DNA of 64,000 bases from Caulobacter segnis. Lineage in GTDB: Bacteria > Pseudomonadota > Alphaproteobacteria > Caulobacterales > Caulobacteraceae. Positions 1 to 8,598 of this stretch are shown here, piece after piece. A program made the position numbers and the translations under genes. Each line of letters begins with the position of its first letter. Positions within the stretch are counted from its first letter, which is position 1. The notes under the pieces are model-generated. The model had not been told where the DNA came from, searched no databases, and was given only the letters and a program-made list of their open reading frames with translations. The stretch spans positions 434,001 through 498,000 of the forward strand of contig NZ_CP096040.1 of the NCBI RefSeq assembly GCF_023935105.1. The letters run 5' to 3'.

Positions 1-738
1 CTGATCCTCTACTGCGTGGACCAGCGTCAGGCCGATCATTTCGAGCAGGTCTTCCGCGCCGCCTACCTGGCCGGCTACGCCCAGGAAGGGTCGCTGGAGC
101 ACATCGGCTTCGGCACCATGAACGGCGCGGACGGCAAGCCCTTCAAGACCCGCGCCGGCGGCGTCCTGAAGCTGCACGACCTGATTGAGATGGCCCGCGA
201 GAAGGCCCGCGAGCGCCTGCGCGAGGCCGGCCTGGGCGCCGAGCTTTCGGAAGAGGCCTTCGAAGAGACCGCTCACAAGGTCGGCGTCGCGGCCTTGAAG
301 TTCGCTGACCTGCAGAACTTCCGCGGCACGTCCTACGTCTTCGACCTCGACCGGTTCACCAGCTTCGAGGGCAAGACAGGTCCGTACCTGCTGTACCAGT
401 CGGTGCGGATCAAGAGCGTGCTGCGCAAGGCGGCCGAGGCGGGCGCGACCGCTGGCCCGATCGTGATCCACGAACAGGCCGAGCGCGATCTGGCCATCCT
501 ACTGGACGCCTTCGAGGGCGCCCTGCAGGAGGCCTACGACAAGAAGGCCCCGAACTTCGTGGCCGAGCACGCCTACAAGCTGGCCCAGACCTTCTCGAAG
601 TTCTACGCCGCCTGCCCGATCATGAGCGCGGACACCCCGGACCTGCGCGCCTCGCGCTTGGCCCTGGCCCAGACCACCCTGCGACAGCTTGAGCTGACCC
701 TGGACCTGCTGGGCATCGAAGCACCGGAACGGATGTAG
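1..738 (+). CDS. argS: Arginyl-tRNA synthetase, C-terminal part (5' end outside window)
   Basis: The frame is open from base 1, so the start lies upstream of the window. The last ~245 residues match the end of class I arginyl-tRNA synthetase, which charges tRNA-Arg in the cytoplasm. Visible are the KTRAGG-type segment at about nt 148-166, where the class I KMSKS-like loop is expected, and the helical anticodon-binding (DALR) domain, which ends in a stretch rich in [21 protein letters not shown]. That ending is typical of ArgS. The gene stops at 738 with no clear terminator. A lower-GC toxin-antitoxin-like pair follows it. Family assignment is firm; the full length cannot be judged. Confidence 0.93.
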   Translation: MILYCVDQRQADHFEQVFRAAYLAGYAQEGSLEHIGFGTMNGADGKPFKTRAGGVLKLHDLIEMAREKARERLREAGLGAELSEEAFEETAHKVGVAALKFADLQNFRGTSYVFDLDRFTSFEGKTGPYLLYQSVRIKSVLRKAAEAGATAGPIVIHEQAERDLAILLDAFEGALQEAYDKKAPNFVAEHAYKLAQTFSKFYAACPIMSADTPDLRASRLALAQTTLRQLELTLDLLGIEAPERM

Positions 739-781
739 GATCGGTCTTGGCGTTCCCTTTGCACGCGTGCATCATCGGATC

Positions 782-1009
782 ATGAGCGACAGCGTCTATC
801 ATGTTGCGGCGGAATGGGATGCCGAGGCCGGTGTCTGGACTTCGTCGAGCAACATTCCCGGTCTGGTCGTCGAGGCAGCCAGCCTGACGGAATTTGTCGA
901 TCTTGTTAGTGCGCTAGCACCTGAGCTTCTGTCCGAAAACCTCGGGCTGAAGGGCAAGGTGCCGCTAGATATCCGAGCGCACGGAACTATCGAATTGGCA
1001 GTTGCCTAG
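782..1009 (+). CDS. DUF1902 (HicB-like) small protein, putative antitoxin
   Basis: This 75-residue protein has the DUF1902 pattern: an N-terminal beta-rich half in which a YHVAAEWDAEAGVWTSSSN-like segment is followed by IPGLVVEAAS. DUF1902 belongs to the HicB-like fold and commonly sits before a HicA/YcfA toxin, as here (next gene 129 bp downstream). The ATG at 782 is preferred over the upstream ATG at 767 because the protein then begins MSDSVYHV, like the family. Third positions use more A/T than the neighbouring housekeeping genes, suggesting acquisition. No DNA-binding domain is visible in this short form. Toxin neutralisation is inferred from context. Confidence 0.8.
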   Translation: MSDSVYHVAAEWDAEAGVWTSSSNIPGLVVEAASLTEFVDLVSALAPELLSENLGLKGKVPLDIRAHGTIELAVA

Positions 1010-1031
1010 CTAAGTCGATAAAAATCAGCAA

Positions 1032-1053
1032 CTTGCGCAATTTTCTGTGCAAG
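1032..1053. promoter_or_regulatory. Imperfect inverted repeat between DUF1902 gene and hicA-like gene
   Basis: The arms CTTGCGCA and TGTGCAAG flank ATTTTC, giving 8-bp arms with one G-U-type mismatch. It lies in the AT-richer gap between the two partners of the toxin-antitoxin-like pair. It could be an operator or an mRNA hairpin that lowers toxin expression relative to antitoxin. Nothing in the sequence decides between these. Confidence 0.35.
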
Positions 1054-1137
1054 GGCTGTGGATATGCCCTGTGGGCAACCGGTGGGCGCGGGCGAATCGC
1101 GGTTACATGACGGTGTTCGCTGTTGGCGAGTGCCTTG

Positions 1138-1329
1138 ATGCCGAAGGACTTTTATCCGGATCTCGTTCGCCTCCTGCTCAATGCAGGCTGCGAGCGCGTG
1201 CCCGGCGGCAAAGGTAGTCATGAGAAGTGGAAGCGCCCTGACGGGCAGATCCTTACCGTTCCAAGATCGAGGAGCCGGCACACGGCTAACGAGGTTCTGA
1301 AGCAGGCCGGGCTTCCTAAGGCGTTCTGA
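1138..1329 (+). CDS. HicA-like (YcfA) mRNA interferase toxin candidate
   Basis: This 63-residue protein shows the HicA double-stranded RNA-binding-like fold signature: a helix (DFYPDLVRLLLNAGCERV), then the KGSHEKW segment with the conserved GSH histidine used for RNA cleavage, then ILTVPRS and a C-terminal helix containing LKQAGL. I chose ATG 1138 because the family starts just before this helix; TTG 1123 would add five residues. It follows the DUF1902 gene and precedes the glycine riboswitch, so the pair sits between two core loci. Toxicity is inferred from the family only. Confidence 0.78.
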   Translation: MPKDFYPDLVRLLLNAGCERVPGGKGSHEKWKRPDGQILTVPRSRSRHTANEVLKQAGLPKAF

Positions 1330-1387
1330 AGCGCTGCAACCGATGCGCCGTTGACTCTCGACCCCGGCTCCCGCATTGAGCCGAAGA

Positions 1388-1590
1388 CCCTCGCGGGAGA
1401 CATCGGGATTCGCTCCCGAGGCCGAAGGCGCAACCGCCCCGGAAACGCTCAGGCAAAAGGACCGCGCGGGTTTAGGAACGCTGGAAAGTAGCCACCCGAC
1501 AGGGCGGCTCGCCGAAGGAGCAAGGCCGACCCCAAGCAGCAGAGGGGGAAGGCCGGAATCTCTCAGGTCCAAGGGACAGCGGGGGCGACT
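1388..1590 (+). ncRNA. Tandem glycine riboswitch upstream of gcvT
   Basis: Two successive glycine-aptamer cores are visible. The first (about 1390-1472) contains the GCCGAAGG-CGCAA core and CTCAGGCAAAAGGACCG. The second (about 1480-1587) contains CGCCGAAGGAGCAA and TCTCAGGTCCAAGGGACAG. A short linker separates them. This is the classic two-aptamer gcvT-type glycine riboswitch, which in related bacteria turns on the glycine cleavage operon when glycine is abundant. It lies 48 bp before the gcvT start codon. A GC-rich hairpin overlaps its 3' edge and probably forms the expression platform. Confidence 0.95.
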
Positions 1591-1616
1591 TGCCGGCGGA
1601 CGCCGGTCCCGTCGCC
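1584..1616 (+). promoter_or_regulatory. Hairpin, probable riboswitch expression platform
   Basis: GGCGAC (1584-1589) pairs with GTCGCC (1611-1616). Inside it, GCCGGCG faces CGCCGGT around a very short loop. It begins inside the last stem of the second aptamer, so it can compete with glycine binding. No U-run follows. Control is therefore more likely at translation, through access to the TTGGAG Shine-Dalgarno at 1625-1630, than by intrinsic termination. This mechanism is inferred. Confidence 0.55.
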
Positions 1617-1638
1617 GACCCCGCTTGGAGCCCGCCCC

Positions 1639-2763
1639 GTGTCCGACCCCAGTTCGTCCGAAGACCTCAAGAAGACCCCGCTCTTCGACGCCCACGTGGC
1701 GGCCGGCGCCCGCATGGTCCCGTTCGCCGGCTATTCGATGCCGGTTCAGTACAAGGACGGGGTGCTGAAGGAGCACCTGTGGACGCGCGAGCATGCCGGC
1801 CTGTTCGACGTCTCGCACATGGGCCAGGCCCGACTGCGCGGTGAAAACCCGGCCAAGAGTTTCGAGAAGGTGGTCTCGGCCGACTACCAGGGCCTGAAGC
1901 CCGGCAAGCAGCGCTACGGAGTGCTGCTGAATGCGCAGGGCGGGATCATCGACGACCTGATGACCGCGCGTCCGGACGACGACGGCCTGTTCGTGGTGGT
2001 CAACGGCGCCTGCAAGGACAACGACTACAAGATCATCGCCGAGAGCCTGGCCGGCGAGGCCACGGTGACCCGCCTGGAGGACCGCGCGCTGCTGGCGCTG
2101 CAGGGGCCCGAAGCCGCCGCCGTCCTGGCCGCCCATGTGCCGGAAGCCGCGCAGATGGTGTTCATGGACGCCCGCGCCCTGACCGCCTTCGGTGTCGACG
2201 CGATCATTTCGCGCTCGGGCTATACCGGCGAGGACGGCTACGAGATCTCGGTCCCGGCCGACGCCGCCGAGCGGGTGTGGAACACCCTGCTGGCCGACGC
2301 GCGCGTCAAGCCGATCGGCCTGGGCGCCCGCGACAGCCTGCGCCTGGAAGCGGGCCTGCCGCTGTACGGCCACGACCTGGACGAGACGGTTTCGCCGATC
2401 GAGGCCGGACTGAACTTCGCCGTCGGCAAGTCGCGCCGCGAGGCCGGCGACTATCTGGGCGCGGCCCGGATCGGCAAGGAACTGGCCGGTGAGCTGAGCC
2501 GCGTCCGCGTGAACCTGAAGGTGCTGGAAGGCGCCCCAGCCCGCGAAGGCGCCGAGATCGCCGACGAGGCCGGCAACGTGATCGGCAAGGTCACCAGCGG
2601 CGGCTTCGCCCCCAGCCTGGGCTTCCCCATCGCCATCGGTTTCGCCCCGCCGGCCTATGCGGCTGTGGGCACGAAGCTCAAGGTCATCGTTCGTGGCAAG
2701 CAGGCCGCCGCCGAGGTGGTCGCGACCCCGTTCGTCGCCAATCGTTACGTCCGCAAACTCTAA
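1639..2763 (+). CDS. gcvT: Glycine cleavage system T protein (aminomethyltransferase)
   Basis: This 374-residue GcvT transfers the methylene group from the aminomethyl-lipoyl arm of GcvH to tetrahydrofolate, releasing ammonia. The N-terminus has the family hallmarks FDVSHMGQ and [17 protein letters not shown]. The central part has [13 protein letters not shown] and [20 protein letters not shown], and the C-terminal barrel has the [13 protein letters not shown] motif. The start is GTG 1639, nine bases after TTGGAG. It is the first gene of gcvT-gcvH-gcvPA-gcvPB and lies directly under the glycine riboswitch, which is its likely control. Confidence 0.97.
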   Translation: MSDPSSSEDLKKTPLFDAHVAAGARMVPFAGYSMPVQYKDGVLKEHLWTREHAGLFDVSHMGQARLRGENPAKSFEKVVSADYQGLKPGKQRYGVLLNAQGGIIDDLMTARPDDDGLFVVVNGACKDNDYKIIAESLAGEATVTRLEDRALLALQGPEAAAVLAAHVPEAAQMVFMDARALTAFGVDAIISRSGYTGEDGYEISVPADAAERVWNTLLADARVKPIGLGARDSLRLEAGLPLYGHDLDETVSPIEAGLNFAVGKSRREAGDYLGAARIGKELAGELSRVRVNLKVLEGAPAREGAEIADEAGNVIGKVTSGGFAPSLGFPIAIGFAPPAYAAVGTKLKVIVRGKQAAAEVVATPFVANRYVRKL

Positions 2764-2779
2764 TCAAGGGCCGACAGAG

Positions 2780-3145
2780 ATGCGTTTCACCAAAGATCAT
2801 GAATGGGTCATCGTCCAAGGCGACGTGGCCACGGTCGGCATCAGCGCCTACGCCGCCGAGCAACTGGGCGACGTGGTGTTCGTCGAAGTGCCGGAAGCCG
2901 GCAAGGTCGTGAAGCAGGGCGAGGGCCTGGCCGTCGTCGAGAGCGTCAAGGCCGCTTCGGACGTCTACGCCCCGGTGTCGGGTGAGGTCATCGAAGGCAA
3001 CGCCGAACTGGGCGATGCGCCGGAGACCGTGAACGCCCTGCCGGAAAGCGGCGGCTGGTTCGCCAAGATCAAGCTGTCGAACCCCGTCGAGGTCGACGCC
3101 CTGATGGACCGCGATGCGTACGAAGCGTTCCTGAGCACCCTGTAA
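2780..3145 (+). CDS. gcvH: Glycine cleavage system H protein (lipoyl carrier)
   Basis: This 121-residue GcvH shuttles the aminomethyl intermediate between the P, T and L proteins. The start [10 protein letters not shown] is the family start and fixes ATG 2780. The lipoyl-lysine motif is [17 protein letters not shown], with the modified Lys in VKAAS. It lies 16 bp after gcvT. The gap to gcvPA is filled by a palindromic repeat that may separate or stabilise parts of the operon mRNA. Confidence 0.97.
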   Translation: MRFTKDHEWVIVQGDVATVGISAYAAEQLGDVVFVEVPEAGKVVKQGEGLAVVESVKAASDVYAPVSGEVIEGNAELGDAPETVNALPESGGWFAKIKLSNPVEVDALMDRDAYEAFLSTL

Positions 3146-3150
3146 GAACC

Positions 3151-3224
3151 CCGCTCATCCCCGCGAAAGCGGGGACCCATGCGGCCACCTCAGCTTAGGT
3201 CCCCGTTTTCACGGGGATGAGCGG
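3151..3224. repeat. REP-like palindromic element between gcvH and gcvPA
   Basis: Two 27-bp arms (3151-3177 and 3198-3224) are inverted copies agreeing at 25 of 27 positions. Each arm is itself a small hairpin: CCCCGC-GAAA-GCGGGG and CCCCGT-TTTC-ACGGGG. The sequence TCATCCCCGCGAAAGCGGGG resembles the widespread proteobacterial REP/extragenic palindrome type. It sits inside the gcv operon, so on the mRNA it would form a long hairpin. It contains no GANTC site. Confidence 0.8.
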
Positions 3225-3233
3225 AAGAGCACA

Positions 3234-4580
3234 ATGCGTTACCTCCCCCTGACCCCCGAAGACCGCGTCGAGATGCTCGGCGCGATCGGCGTGACGTCGA
3301 TCGACGATCTGTTCGTCGACGTGCCGGCCTCGGCCCGCCGCGACGGAACCGTCGACCTGCCGCTGCACGCCGGCGAAATCGAAGTCGAGCGCGAGATGGC
3401 CGGCCTGGCCCGTCGCAACCGTTCGGCGGGGGAGGGCGCGTTCTTCTGCGGAGCCGGCGCCTATCGCCACCACGTGCCGGCCACGGTCGACCACATCATC
3501 CAGCGGTCGGAGTTCCTGACCAGCTACACGCCCTATCAGCCGGAAATCGCGCAGGGCACGCTGCAGGTGCTGTTCGAGTTCCAGACCCAGGTCGCGGCCC
3601 TGACCGGCATGGAAGTGGCCAACGCCTCGCTCTATGACGGATCGACCGGCGCGGCCGAAGCCGTGATGATGGCCCAGCGCGTCACGCGCCGGAACAAGGC
3701 GGTGATGTCGGGCGGCGTCCACCCGCACTATGTCGAGACCATCGAGACCCTGGCCCACGCCGCCGGCGTCGCGACCCAGGCGATGGCCCCCGCCATCGAC
3801 GCCGAGGACGCGGTGATCGCCGCCATCGACGCCGACACCGCTTGCGTCGTCGTCCAGACCCCGAACGTGTTCGGCACGGTCACGGACGTCACGAAGATCG
3901 CCGAGGCGGCCCACGCCGCTGGCGCGCTACTGATCGTGGTGACGACCGAGGCGGTCTCGTACGGCCTCTTGAAGTCGCCCGGCGAGATGGGCGCGGACAT
4001 CGCCGTGGCCGAGGGCCAGTCCATCGGCAACGGCCTGAACTTCGGCGGCCCCTATGTCGGCCTGTTCGCCTGCAAGGAAAAGTTCGTCCGCCAGATGCCG
4101 GGCCGCCTGTGTGGCGAGACCGTCGACGCCGACGGCAAGCGCGGCTTCGTCCTGACCCTGTCGACCCGCGAGCAGCACATCCGCCGCGACAAGGCGACCT
4201 CGAACATCTGCACCAACAGCGGCCTGTGCGCCCTGGCGTTCAGCATCCACATGAGCCTGCTGGGCGAGACGGGCCTGCGCCAGTTGGCCGCCCTGAACCA
4301 CCAGAAGGCCCTGGCCCTGCGCGACGCCCTCAAGGCCGTGCCGGGCGTCGAGGTCCTGACCCCGCGTTTCTTCAACGAGTTCGCCATCCGCGTGCCAGGC
4401 AATGCCGCCGACGTCGTCGAGAGCCTGGCTGGCCACGGGATCATCGCCGGCGTGCCGTTCTCGCGCCTCGACGGTGGCGCGGGCATGGACGACGTGCTGC
4501 TGGTCGCGGCCACCGAGACCACGCTGGATATCGATATTCCCTTCTTCGCCAAGCTGCTGACCAAGGTGGTGGGCCAATGA
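3234..4580 (+). CDS. gcvPA: Glycine dehydrogenase (decarboxylating) subunit 1
   Basis: This 448-residue protein is the N-terminal-type half of the split P protein, which decarboxylates glycine and loads the aminomethyl group onto GcvH. It shows the family start [15 protein letters not shown] and conserved [33 protein letters not shown] and [14 protein letters not shown] segments. It stops in an ATGA overlap with gcvPB, consistent with coupled translation of the two subunits. The split P protein is common in alphaproteobacteria. Confidence 0.96.
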   Translation: MRYLPLTPEDRVEMLGAIGVTSIDDLFVDVPASARRDGTVDLPLHAGEIEVEREMAGLARRNRSAGEGAFFCGAGAYRHHVPATVDHIIQRSEFLTSYTPYQPEIAQGTLQVLFEFQTQVAALTGMEVANASLYDGSTGAAEAVMMAQRVTRRNKAVMSGGVHPHYVETIETLAHAAGVATQAMAPAIDAEDAVIAAIDADTACVVVQTPNVFGTVTDVTKIAEAAHAAGALLIVVTTEAVSYGLLKSPGEMGADIAVAEGQSIGNGLNFGGPYVGLFACKEKFVRQMPGRLCGETVDADGKRGFVLTLSTREQHIRRDKATSNICTNSGLCALAFSIHMSLLGETGLRQLAALNHQKALALRDALKAVPGVEVLTPRFFNEFAIRVPGNAADVVESLAGHGIIAGVPFSRLDGGAGMDDVLLVAATETTLDIDIPFFAKLLTKVVGQ

Positions 4581-6154
4581 GCATGAACAACGTCGGCCGC
4601 CCCACGCGTCCCGAAGCCGCCAATGACGGCGCGACCGGTCACGAGACCCTCACGGGCGGTCGTGGCCTGCTGCAGGACGAGGCCCTGATCTTCGAACTGG
4701 ACGGCTGGAACAAGACCGGCGTCGACCTGCCGGAGGCCGCCGCTCCGTCCAGCGACCTGGCCGGCCTGCTGCGGTCGGAGCCGATCGGCCTGCCGGGCCT
4801 GTCGGAACCGGAAGCCGTCCGCCACTACGTGCGCCTCAGCCAAAAGAACCACGCCATCGACTTGGCGCTGTATCCGCTGGGCTCGTGCACGATGAAGCAC
4901 AACCCGCGCCTGAACGAGAAGATGGCGCGCCTGCCGGGCTTCTCGGATATCCACCCGCTGCAGCCTCAGTCGACCGTGCAGGGCGCCCTGCAGCTGATGG
5001 ACCGCCTGGCCCACTGGCTGAAGACGCTCACGGGCATGCCCGCGGTGGCCCTGTCGCCCAAGGCCGGCGCCCACGGCGAGCTGTGCGGCCTGCTGGCCAT
5101 CCGTGCCGCCCACGAGGCGGCCGGCAACGGCCACCGCAAGACCGTCCTGGCGCCCACCAGCGCCCACGGCACCAACCCGGCCACGGCGGCCTTCGTCGGC
5201 TACACCGTCGTCGAGATCGCCCAGACCGAAGATGGCCGCGTCGACCTGGCGGACCTGGAGTCCAAGCTGGGCGACCACGTGGCCGCCATCATGGTCACCA
5301 ACCCCAACACCTGCGGCCTGTTCGAACGCGACGTCGTCGAGATCGCCCGTCTGACCCACGCGGCGGGGGCCTACTTCTACTGCGACGGCGCCAACTTCAA
5401 CGCCATCGTCGGCCGGGTGCGCCCGGGCGACCTGGGCGTCGACGCCATGCACATCAACCTGCACAAGACCTTCTCGACGCCCCATGGCGGCGGTGGGCCG
5501 GGCGCGGGTCCGGTGGTGCTGAGCGAGGCGCTCGCCGCCTTTGCCCCGACCCCCTGGCTGGTCCATGGCCACGACGGCTTCTCGATGGTCGAACATGCGG
5601 GTGAGGAGGGCGCCAAGACCGCCTTCGGCCGGATGAGCGCCTTCCACGGCCAGATGGGCATGTATGTCCGCGCCTACGCCTATATGCTCAGCCACGGGGC
5701 CGACGGCCTGCGCCAGGTGGCCGAGGACGCCGTCCTCAACGCCAACTACATCAAGGCTCGCCTGAAGGACGTGATGAGCCCGGCCTTCCCCGAAGGGCCG
5801 TGCATGCACGAGGCCCTGTTCGACGACAGCTGGCTGGAAGGCACCGGGGTGACCACGCTGGACTTCGCCAAGGCGATGATCGACGAGGGCTTCCACCCGA
5901 TGACCATGTACTTCCCGCTGGTCGTTCACGGCGCCATGCTGATCGAGCCGACCGAAACGGAGTCCAAGCAGGAGCTGGATCGCTTCATCGAGGCGCTGCG
6001 TCTGCTGGCCGGGGCGGCGAAAGCCGGCGAGACGGAGCGCTTCAAGGGCGCGCCGTTCCATGCTCCCCTTCGGCGCCTTGACGAGACTCAAGCGGCTCGC
6101 AAGCCCCGGTTGAGGTGGAAACCTGTGGCCGCGGCGCCACTAGCCGCTGAATAG
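4577..6154 (+). CDS. gcvPB: Glycine dehydrogenase (decarboxylating) subunit 2
   Basis: This 525-residue subunit carries the PLP site of the P protein. The lysine-containing motif [20 protein letters not shown] supplies the Schiff-base Lys, and [10 protein letters not shown] and NPNTCGLFE are also conserved. ATG 4577 overlaps the gcvPA stop as ATGA. The open frame runs further upstream, but that part reads through gcvPA in another frame and has no family similarity. The last ~35 residues are basic and variable. A hairpin terminator candidate follows at 6183. Confidence 0.96.
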   Translation: MSMNNVGRPTRPEAANDGATGHETLTGGRGLLQDEALIFELDGWNKTGVDLPEAAAPSSDLAGLLRSEPIGLPGLSEPEAVRHYVRLSQKNHAIDLALYPLGSCTMKHNPRLNEKMARLPGFSDIHPLQPQSTVQGALQLMDRLAHWLKTLTGMPAVALSPKAGAHGELCGLLAIRAAHEAAGNGHRKTVLAPTSAHGTNPATAAFVGYTVVEIAQTEDGRVDLADLESKLGDHVAAIMVTNPNTCGLFERDVVEIARLTHAAGAYFYCDGANFNAIVGRVRPGDLGVDAMHINLHKTFSTPHGGGGPGAGPVVLSEALAAFAPTPWLVHGHDGFSMVEHAGEEGAKTAFGRMSAFHGQMGMYVRAYAYMLSHGADGLRQVAEDAVLNANYIKARLKDVMSPAFPEGPCMHEALFDDSWLEGTGVTTLDFAKAMIDEGFHPMTMYFPLVVHGAMLIEPTETESKQELDRFIEALRLLAGAAKAGETERFKGAPFHAPLRRLDETQAARKPRLRWKPVAAAPLAAE

Positions 6155-6182
6155 CATTTTCAATACCCCTGTTGCGACGGAA

Positions 6183-6201
6183 GGGCGCCTTTACGGCGCC
6201 C
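6183..6201 (+). terminator. Hairpin after gcvPB
   Basis: GGGCGCC (6183-6189) and GGCGCCC (6195-6201) form a perfect 7-bp stem with a TTTAC loop, 29 bp after the gcvPB stop. No U-run follows, so termination may be weak or Rho-assisted. Confidence 0.55.
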
Positions 6202-6286
6202 TCATCCCTCCACATATCGGGGGGGCGCGTCGGGGCTGGCTGGCTTTCCCAGGGAGCAGGCGAAGCGCAAGCCCGTTTGTCCTCCC

Positions 6287-6706
6287 ATGACTGCTCTCGT
6301 CCTCGCCATGTCGCGCGCCCACCGATCCGCCGATGACCTCGCTCGTGAGTTCATCGCGCGATTCCTGCGCATTGCGCTGGTGACGCTCGGCCTGCTGCTG
6401 ATCGCGGGCGGCGCGCTGATCGCGCCGCTGCCCGGTCCGCTGGGCCTGCCGCTGACCGTGGTGGGCCTGATGCTGGTGCTGCGCAATTCGTTCAAGGCCC
6501 GAAAGCAGTTCGTCCGCTTCCAGCACGCCCACCCCAAGCTGATCTTCCCGCTGCGCCGCCTGCTGCGCCGCGAGCCCGAGGTCGTGCTGGTGGCCTGGCA
6601 GCAAGCCCTGCGCGTCGAGCGCCTGATCGTGCCGCGCAAGTGGCGGGCGGCCGTTCGGTGGCGCAAGGGCCTCAAGCGCCGCGCCATGAAGCGGTCCGGG
6701 CGGTGA
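6287..6706 (+). CDS. Small membrane protein, PGPGW-like, paralogue 1
   Basis: This 139-residue protein has two predicted helices (about residues 27-45 and 49-66) around an APLPGPLGLPLTVVGLMLVL segment. A strongly basic cytoplasmic-type tail follows (HPKLIFPLRRLLRREPEVV). It resembles the putative transmembrane PGPGW family, which has no assigned function. It ends in a GTGA overlap with a close paralogue, implying tandem duplication and coupled translation. ATG 6287 is used; ATG 6308 (MSRAHRS) is an alternative start. Confidence 0.75.
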   Translation: MTALVLAMSRAHRSADDLAREFIARFLRIALVTLGLLLIAGGALIAPLPGPLGLPLTVVGLMLVLRNSFKARKQFVRFQHAHPKLIFPLRRLLRREPEVVLVAWQQALRVERLIVPRKWRAAVRWRKGLKRRAMKRSGR

Positions 6707-7146
6707 ACGCGATCGCCACGACTATCGACATCAAGCACAGGGTCCGTCGCCGCGCGCGATTGGCGCTGCTGCTGCGCGAATCCGCCGCCCGGGCCTTCCG
6801 CTGGATCGCCATCGGCTTCGGCGCGCTGGTGATCCTGGCCGGCGCGGTGCTGACGCCGCTGCCGGGCCACGTGGGCCTGCCGCTGCTGGTCATCGGGCTG
6901 ATGATCGTGCTGCGCTACTCGTTCCAGGCGCGCAAGACCTTCATCAAGTGGCAGAAGCGCCACCCCAAGCTGGTCTTCCCGATCCGCCGCCTGATGCGCC
7001 GCGAGCCAGAGGTGCTGCTGGTCGTCTGGCAGCAGATGCTGCGCACCGAGAAACTGGTCCTGCGCAAGGCCCGCTGGCGGCTGCTGAAGAAGACCCGCAA
7101 GCGGGTGAAGCGCTACGTGGCGCGGAAGACGGCCAAACCGGCCTGA
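6703..7146 (+). CDS. Small membrane protein, PGPGW-like, paralogue 2
   Basis: This 147-residue paralogue of the preceding gene matches it almost throughout: LTPLPGHVGLPLLVIGLMIVL, then HPKLVFPIRRLMRREPEVLL and VWQQMLRTEKL. GTG 6703 overlaps the upstream stop (GTGA) and gives a sensible N-terminus (MNAIATTIDIKHR). Two membrane helices are predicted near residues 33-72. The C-terminus is rich in Arg and Lys. Function is unknown. Co-translation suggests the two form a hetero-oligomer or are made in fixed ratio. Confidence 0.72.
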   Translation: MNAIATTIDIKHRVRRRARLALLLRESAARAFRWIAIGFGALVILAGAVLTPLPGHVGLPLLVIGLMIVLRYSFQARKTFIKWQKRHPKLVFPIRRLMRREPEVLLVVWQQMLRTEKLVLRKARWRLLKKTRKRVKRYVARKTAKPA

Positions 7147-7237
7147 CCCGTCCGACGGGCGAAGATCGTCCTGAACCCATCAGGTCCATGGGGATTTAGC
7201 AGGGGCGCGCCGCGCCCATCGCCCTCCAGGACAAACC

Positions 7238-8017
7238 ATGCGTTTCGATGTCGAAGCCTCGCTGACCTACGACTTCGCGACCCCGTGCGAGGTGCTGCTG
7301 CTGGTGGAGGCGGCGCACGGGCCCGACCAGGTCGTGCGATCCGAGGCCCTGACCTTCTGGCCGAATGTCGACGCGGTCCGGGTCGACGATCCCGTCACCT
7401 TCGAGCGGCGGACGGTGTTCACGGCCTCCGGAAGGATCAACGCCCTCTACCGGGCCCAGGTCGACATCGCGCCTCGCGCTCCGGATCTGTCGGCGGCGCC
7501 GGCGATGGCCATCCGCGACCTGCCTAGCGCGGTGTTGCCGTTCCTGCGGCCCAGCCGCTACAGCCCTTCGGACCGCCTCGAGCGCTTCGCCCGGCATGAA
7601 TTCGGAGACCTGGAGGGCGGGCGTCGGGTGATGGCGATCCTGGCCTGGATCGCCGAGAACGTGAATTATCGCGCCGGGGTCAGCGACGCGGGCACGACGG
7701 CGGTCGACACCTTGATCGATCGGGCCGGGGTATGCCGGGATTTCACCCATCTCGTCATCGGCCTGTGCCGCGCCGCGGATATACCCGCCCGCGCGGTCAG
7801 CGCCTATGCCTGGCGGCTGGAGCCGCCGGATCTGCACGCCATCGCCGAGGTCTATCTGGGCGGCCGCTGGTGGCTGGTCGACGCCACGGGCTTGGCGCCC
7901 ATCGACGGCCTGGTCCGGGTGGCCACCGGCCGCGACGCCGCTGACATCGCCTTCATGACCATCTTCGGCGAGGCGACCCTGGTCGAGCAGAGCTTCTCGA
8001 TCCAGGCGGCGACATAA
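7238..8017 (+). CDS. Transglutaminase-like family protein
   Basis: This 259-residue protein has an N-terminal bacterial transglutaminase-associated beta domain (residues ~1-90) followed by a transglutaminase-like/papain-fold core. The catalytic triad is visible as Cys in RAGVCRDFTHL (about residue 166), His in PPDLHAIAEVYL and Asp in RWWLVDATG. Bacterial members are generally thought to be proteases or peptide-bond hydrolases rather than cross-linkers. No signal peptide is seen, so it is probably cytoplasmic. It stands alone, ending just before the convergent Fo operon. Confidence 0.88.
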   Translation: MRFDVEASLTYDFATPCEVLLLVEAAHGPDQVVRSEALTFWPNVDAVRVDDPVTFERRTVFTASGRINALYRAQVDIAPRAPDLSAAPAMAIRDLPSAVLPFLRPSRYSPSDRLERFARHEFGDLEGGRRVMAILAWIAENVNYRAGVSDAGTTAVDTLIDRAGVCRDFTHLVIGLCRAADIPARAVSAYAWRLEPPDLHAIAEVYLGGRWWLVDATGLAPIDGLVRVATGRDAADIAFMTIFGEATLVEQSFSIQAAT

Positions 8018-8050
8018 GAAAAAGGGCGCGGACCTCGCGGCCCGCGCCCT
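8017..8050 (-). terminator. Rho-independent terminator of the Fo ATP synthase operon
   Basis: GGGCGCGG (8024-8031) and CCGCGCCC (8042-8049) form an 8-bp GC stem, extended by an A-T pair. On the minus strand it is followed by a TTTTTCTT run. It lies 27 bp beyond the atpF stop and so ends the minus-strand operon. The stem could also act weakly on the plus-strand transglutaminase-like gene. Confidence 0.85.
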
Positions 8051-8076
8051 CTTCGTCTTGTCCGTGGGACCGGCCG

Positions 8077-8586
8077 CTATTGCAGCTTGGCGCCCATCTG
8101 GCTGATCGCGACGTCGGCGAGCGGATCGCTCTTGGCGCCGGCGAGGCGGGCGGCCAGGACGGTCTCGGCGGCCTGGGCGGCGAGATCCACCGCGGCGGCC
8201 TTCACGTCGGCGGCGGCCTGGGCCTCGGCCTGGGCGATCTTGCGTTCGGCCATCTCGGCGCGACGCTTGATCTGCTCCTCGAGCTTTTCCTTGGCTTCCT
8301 CGGCCAGACGCTTGGCGTCGGCCTTGGCGGCTTCCAGCATGCCCGTGGCCTGGCGCTCGGCTTCCTCGCGCTGGGCCTTGACGTCCGCGAGCAGGGCCTG
8401 GGCCTCTTCACGCAGTTGCTGGGCTTCGTCGAGCTCGGCCTTGATCTTGGCGGCGTAGCCGTCCAGCGCGCCGAACAGCGCGCCCGGCAGGACCTTCAGG
8501 AAGACCAGTAGGCCGAAGAAGATGACCAGGGCGACCAGAACCCAGAATTCCGGGTTCGACAGGCTGAACAGGGATTCGTGTTCCAT
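8077..8586 (-). CDS. atpF: ATP synthase Fo subunit b
   Basis: This 169-residue subunit is a peripheral-stalk component of F1Fo ATP synthase. It has an N-terminal membrane helix ([17 protein letters not shown]) and a long, highly charged coiled coil of repeated Ala, Glu and Lys. It is the last gene of the minus-strand operon atpI-atpB-atpE-atpF'-atpF, 12 bp after the b' gene. Photosynthetic bacteria and alphaproteobacteria typically have two different b-type subunits, as here. ATG 8586 follows a clear AAGGAGCG ribosome-binding site. Confidence 0.95.
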   Translation of the reverse strand: MEHESLFSLSNPEFWVLVALVIFFGLLVFLKVLPGALFGALDGYAAKIKAELDEAQQLREEAQALLADVKAQREEAERQATGMLEAAKADAKRLAEEAKEKLEEQIKRRAEMAERKIAQAEAQAAADVKAAAVDLAAQAAETVLAARLAGAKSDPLADVAISQMGAKLQ

Positions 8587-8598
8587 TTTCAGCGCTCC

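Noticed and set aside
3151..3224. CerM-type (GANTC-associated) Caulobacter repeat
   Set aside because: Neither palindromic element in the window contains a GANTC site, so they fit a REP-like class better.
3842..4576. Upstream extension of gcvPB
   Set aside because: It lies wholly inside gcvPA in another frame and is Arg/Pro-rich. The ATGA overlap at 4577 is a normal coupled start.
4052..6091. Long minus-strand open frame opposite gcvPA/gcvPB
   Set aside because: Same codon-bias artefact. It crosses the gcvPA-gcvPB junction and encodes no recognisable protein.
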